DNA of 64,000 nt, taken from assembly GCA_936440205.1 (NCBI GenBank), contig OW387136.1, forward strand, positions 32,903,927 through 32,967,926, in the 5' to 3' direction. The notes beneath the pieces were generated by a model. That model made no database searches. It had not been told where the DNA came from and saw only the letters and a list, made by a program, of their open reading frames with translations. Source of the DNA: Lepidonotus clava. Taxonomy: Eukaryota > Annelida > Polychaeta > Phyllodocida > Polynoidae. Positions 61,601 to 64,000 of this stretch are shown one piece after another (position 1 is the stretch's first letter; the number at the start of each line of letters is the position of its first letter). A program made the position numbers and the translations under genes.

Positions 61601-63113
61601 CCCTGTCCTTTGCAATGCCTACCTTAATGGTGGTTTGGCTTTAAAAGGGATCTGTTCAATCCAGGCTTTTATATCGTTAGATAACATTGGTTGATAGAAA
61701 TTTGAAACCACTCTGGAATACAATACCCACAGCAATTTACTTTTATGGATTGCATTTGTTATTTCTTGATTGGAGTGTTTTAGTTATAAATTCAATGCTT
61801 TAAAAAGCAACGCGTGTGATAAGAAAGTCAATATCATCCGTTGTTTGAAGCATAATATGAAAACAATAATATCCGTTCTGGTAATAACCGTTCACTTTAT
61901 CGTTATTATCGTTCTCTGTATTTTATCATGGATACTTCAAAATTGTGCTTGACAAGTCAGCATAATGATATTTAAATCAATGTCCTGTGGGATCCTCAGT
62001 GGAACTCAACGTTATTGGCTTTATTTCTTCCCTGACGCTCCTTTTCACTATTAGAAACTGTTTTATGTTTATATCAGCACAGTTTTATATTTCACCCCGA
62101 ACTTAAAATACACACACAATTATTAATCAGAGATACTAGTTCATTCTCTCCATTTCGGCTGCACGTCATATCGTCTATTACAAATGGTACTGACAATAAA
62201 CCCCCATCCCTACATGCTCATTGCTGTTCTATTGTCATTGGGTGTTTTCTTTACACTTTGTTCAACACCACGAAATTCAAATTTTAGTATATTTTCAAAA
62301 AATTGTACGCGGATTTTCACGCAAAAAAATCTTTACTGCAAACCTGTAAAGGAACAACTGAATATTACCTTTAGTAGTTGACTGGGGGTCGTTACAGGTA
62401 TCACAGCCCCCATGATACAATCACCCCTGCAGATCAAGTGTCATCAGGCGCTGCTGTGGTCACAAACCGGCCCCTGGGCCTTAAACTGCCTACACTCTTT
62501 GTGCATTGTGCCTCCTATAAAGACCGTTATAAAGAGTAGATTTCTGTGTCAGACTGCCAAGATGTCCCTACACCGAGTTGACCTTTCACGGCGTGGTTGA
62601 TCCACAATTCTGGGAAATGTACAAAACGTGCAGTGTTCTACTGTACGGCAACAGATACATGATAGTATTTAAAGGTGGATAACTGTTATCACGATTGGTT
62701 TGCTTTGAATTTGAAAAAGAATATCGTTTTAAAATCAAAAACATATTTTCTTCTGTAGGTATAAAGACTGTTCAGAGTAGGTCGATGTATTATGTAAAAA
62801 CTCCTTTTTGATTAAAAGTTATGTGAGTTATTGTACTTTGCTGTTGTACGATTTACACTGTAGTTGTTATCAGTCATTATGAAGAGAACTCACTCGCCTG
62901 TAGCAATGATAGCTTTGTTCCCCTGAAAGCATGTTTTTTTCCTTCTCAACTATACAGATTGCAGCTGCTCCCTGTACATAAACGCTTGGCTTTATAGAGT
63001 CACACAAACACTGTCTGAGCCTCTCACATAAGGCCTGTTGTTTCCCCCCACTAAGTGCTCCTGTTTTACCGTCCGACTAATACTAAATCTGTCCACTTTT
63101 ACTCCCCCTCCAG
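55679..63113 (+). other. Intron between the two NHS-family exons (7.4 kb)
   Basis: It is bounded by GTGAAT at the 5' end and CTCCAG at the 3' end. It contains a C/G homopolymer (56853-56867), GC-rich islands with CACCTG motifs around 56510-56700, a GTCACGTGAC palindrome at 59764-59773, an imperfect GAGA/CTCT hairpin at about 59905-59945 and one complete MITE (60799-61605). No recursive splice site comparable to those in the upstream intron was seen. Confidence 0.75.
60799..61605. mobile_element. CAGGGTCCCCACT MITE, complete copy
   Basis: The left CAGGGTCCCCACT and right AGTGGGGACCCTG are exact 13-bp inverted termini, and sub-terminal CACAGGGAA repeats occur at both ends. The CAGGG start is common among hAT-type elements, but no clean 8-bp target duplication is visible, so the superfamily is uncertain. 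No transposase is present. The perfect palindrome CACCTGCAGGTG lies inside at 61229-61240. Confidence 0.75.
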
Positions 63114-64000
63114 CCGGTGCAGCTGTTACAGGTGGAGCGGGAGACCCGGGAGTTGAAGGAGCCGCGCCTCCTGCGGGACCGGCCCCACTCCATCGCCGTC
63201 CTCCACGAGCTCGACCACTCCCTCGGCGGCCAGTCCACCCTGCCCACCCCGGAGGAGAAGCTGCGGGAGATCTCCAGGTCGCAGCCCGTCACCTTAGTGC
63301 CTATCGACGTGACGGGGTCCAGTTTTAACCGCATGTGTGATTACCGCACGTCCATTCGGAGTATCAATACGCAGTATGAGGTGCTGGAGGAGGGCTCCAA
63401 CGCCAAGTCCCTGCGTCGGAAGAGGAGCAGGAGGCAGACGCTGTCCGGGCTGCCCGGCTTCGTCTTTGACGAGATCAGCACGGACTACTTTAAGGTGGGC
63501 AGTCTGCGCACCAGGAGCGTCTCCCGCGAACGCTGGGAACGTCCACGCTCCATGGTCAACGACTCGCTCACCTCAACCTCGTCCACGCCCGGCAGGAGGG
63601 CCCGCTCCAGGGAGCGGCGGCGGGGTGGTCGCCACCCCCCTGCTGAACAGAGAGACGACTCGCCCGTCACCAAGTCCTGCTCCCTACGCCGCTCCTTCAG
63701 GTCGCTGTTTAAGGGCGGCCGGTCGCGGTCCCAGGACCTGTGGGCCGAGGGCCGGCCCAGGTCGCCAGGCCCGCCCATGATCGACCTGAACGTACCGCTC
63801 AGGAGGTCGCGGTCGCTGCCCAGGTCGCTCAAGTCGGTGATGCGCGACACCAGCTCGTTCCGGTTGAGCGGCGGTCGGTCGGCGTCGACGGAGGGCCGGC
63901 TGGACGGGTGGACGGAGGAGGAGCTCACGGAGAGGGACATCCCCTGGGTACGGGGCAAGCCGCCGGCGGCGCCCGCCCGGGCCATACGAGCCCCGCGTAT
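63114..64000 (+). CDS. NHS: Large NHS-family coding exon, continuing past the window end
   Basis: The acceptor is CTTTTACTCCCCCTCCAG. The exon reads open in phase 0 for 295 codons to the window edge. Family hallmarks are in order: TPEEKLR (residues 45-51), VPIDVTG (62-68) followed by F.R at 71-73, then a basic run and RRQTLSGLP (106-114). These match the conserved TPEEK...VPI[ND]VTG..F[DN]R...RR.T[IL][ST]G[IL]P core shared by NHS, NHSL1 and their relatives. Downstream, about residues 165-275 are arginine/serine-rich with repeated RSRS and RSLP-type motifs and an SFRSLFKG block, suggesting disorder and many basophilic kinase sites. The usual RQAS after F.R is replaced by MCDYRTS, so this copy is divergent. 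Vertebrate NHS genes also have one very large internal exon, so the length fits. Codon use is very GC-rich (CGG, CTG, TCC, AAG). The minus strand is also open here, which follows from composition and is not read as a gene. Confidence 0.88.

Noticed and set aside
63337-63780. 147-codon plus-strand frame in another phase of the large exon
   Set aside because: It overlaps the supported frame and consists of composition-driven Arg/Pro/Gly.
63485-63985. 166-codon minus-strand frame opposite the large NHS exon
   Set aside because: It is an antisense shadow of GC-rich codon use; the sense frame carries recognisable family motifs.

Overview
The window looks like nuclear DNA of an animal. It is AT-leaning and full of short non-autonomous transposons, tandem repeats and homopolymer tracts. 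Only two convincing coding exons are present, both GC-rich and both at the right-hand end. Short retroposon tails ending in GTTAAAC plus A/C-rich repeats, many small inverted-repeat elements and GC-rich third codon positions suggest a marine invertebrate (amphioxus, hemichordate or mollusc type). I cannot settle the phylum from sequence alone.

The two exons (55407-55678 and 63114-64000, + strand) belong to one gene of the Nance-Horan syndrome family (NHS/NHSL in vertebrates, GUK-holder in flies), adaptor proteins linked to the Scar/WAVE actin machinery. The first exon enters in phase 1 and ends in phase 0; the second stays open to the window edge. The family's N-terminal exon, which carries the WAVE-homology region, is not visible, so it presumably lies upstream. 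Positions 1-55406 are then best read as the 3' part of one very large intron, and 55679-63113 as the next, ordinary intron.

The most interesting signal is inside the large intron: two near-perfect recursive ('ratchet') splice sites, at 13522|13523 and 37951|37952. Each is a pyrimidine tract, then AG joined directly to GTAAGTAT. Each is followed exactly 46 nt later by another donor-like site, so each defines a 46-nt putative recursive-splice exon whose inclusion would shift the frame. They would cut the intron into segments of more than 13.5 kb, 24.4 kb and 17.5 kb. A weaker third candidate lies at 23132|23133.

The rest of the intron is a patchwork: a TTAA-flanked piggyBac-type MITE (395-1252); two copies of an 890-bp MITE (10753-11644, 24083-24971); two copies of an ACACGAC-ended MITE in opposite orientation (9624-9847, 46149-46356); three copies of a GGGGGGCACT-ended repeat (3853-4213, 7391-7808, 48944-49276); two copies of a TATAGACC mini-MITE; a CAGGGTCCCCACT MITE (60799-61605, with a fragment at 39997); and a 280-bp foldback (16494-16776). 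There is also a 120-bp-period minisatellite (27931-29200), two short retroposon tails, several hairpins (one miRNA-precursor-sized), and thirteen G or C homopolymers of 11-26 nt. GC-rich islands between them carry E-box, CTCF-like and homeodomain-like motifs and may be intronic enhancers. No tRNA, rRNA, CRISPR array, long retroelement ORF or second protein-coding gene could be supported.
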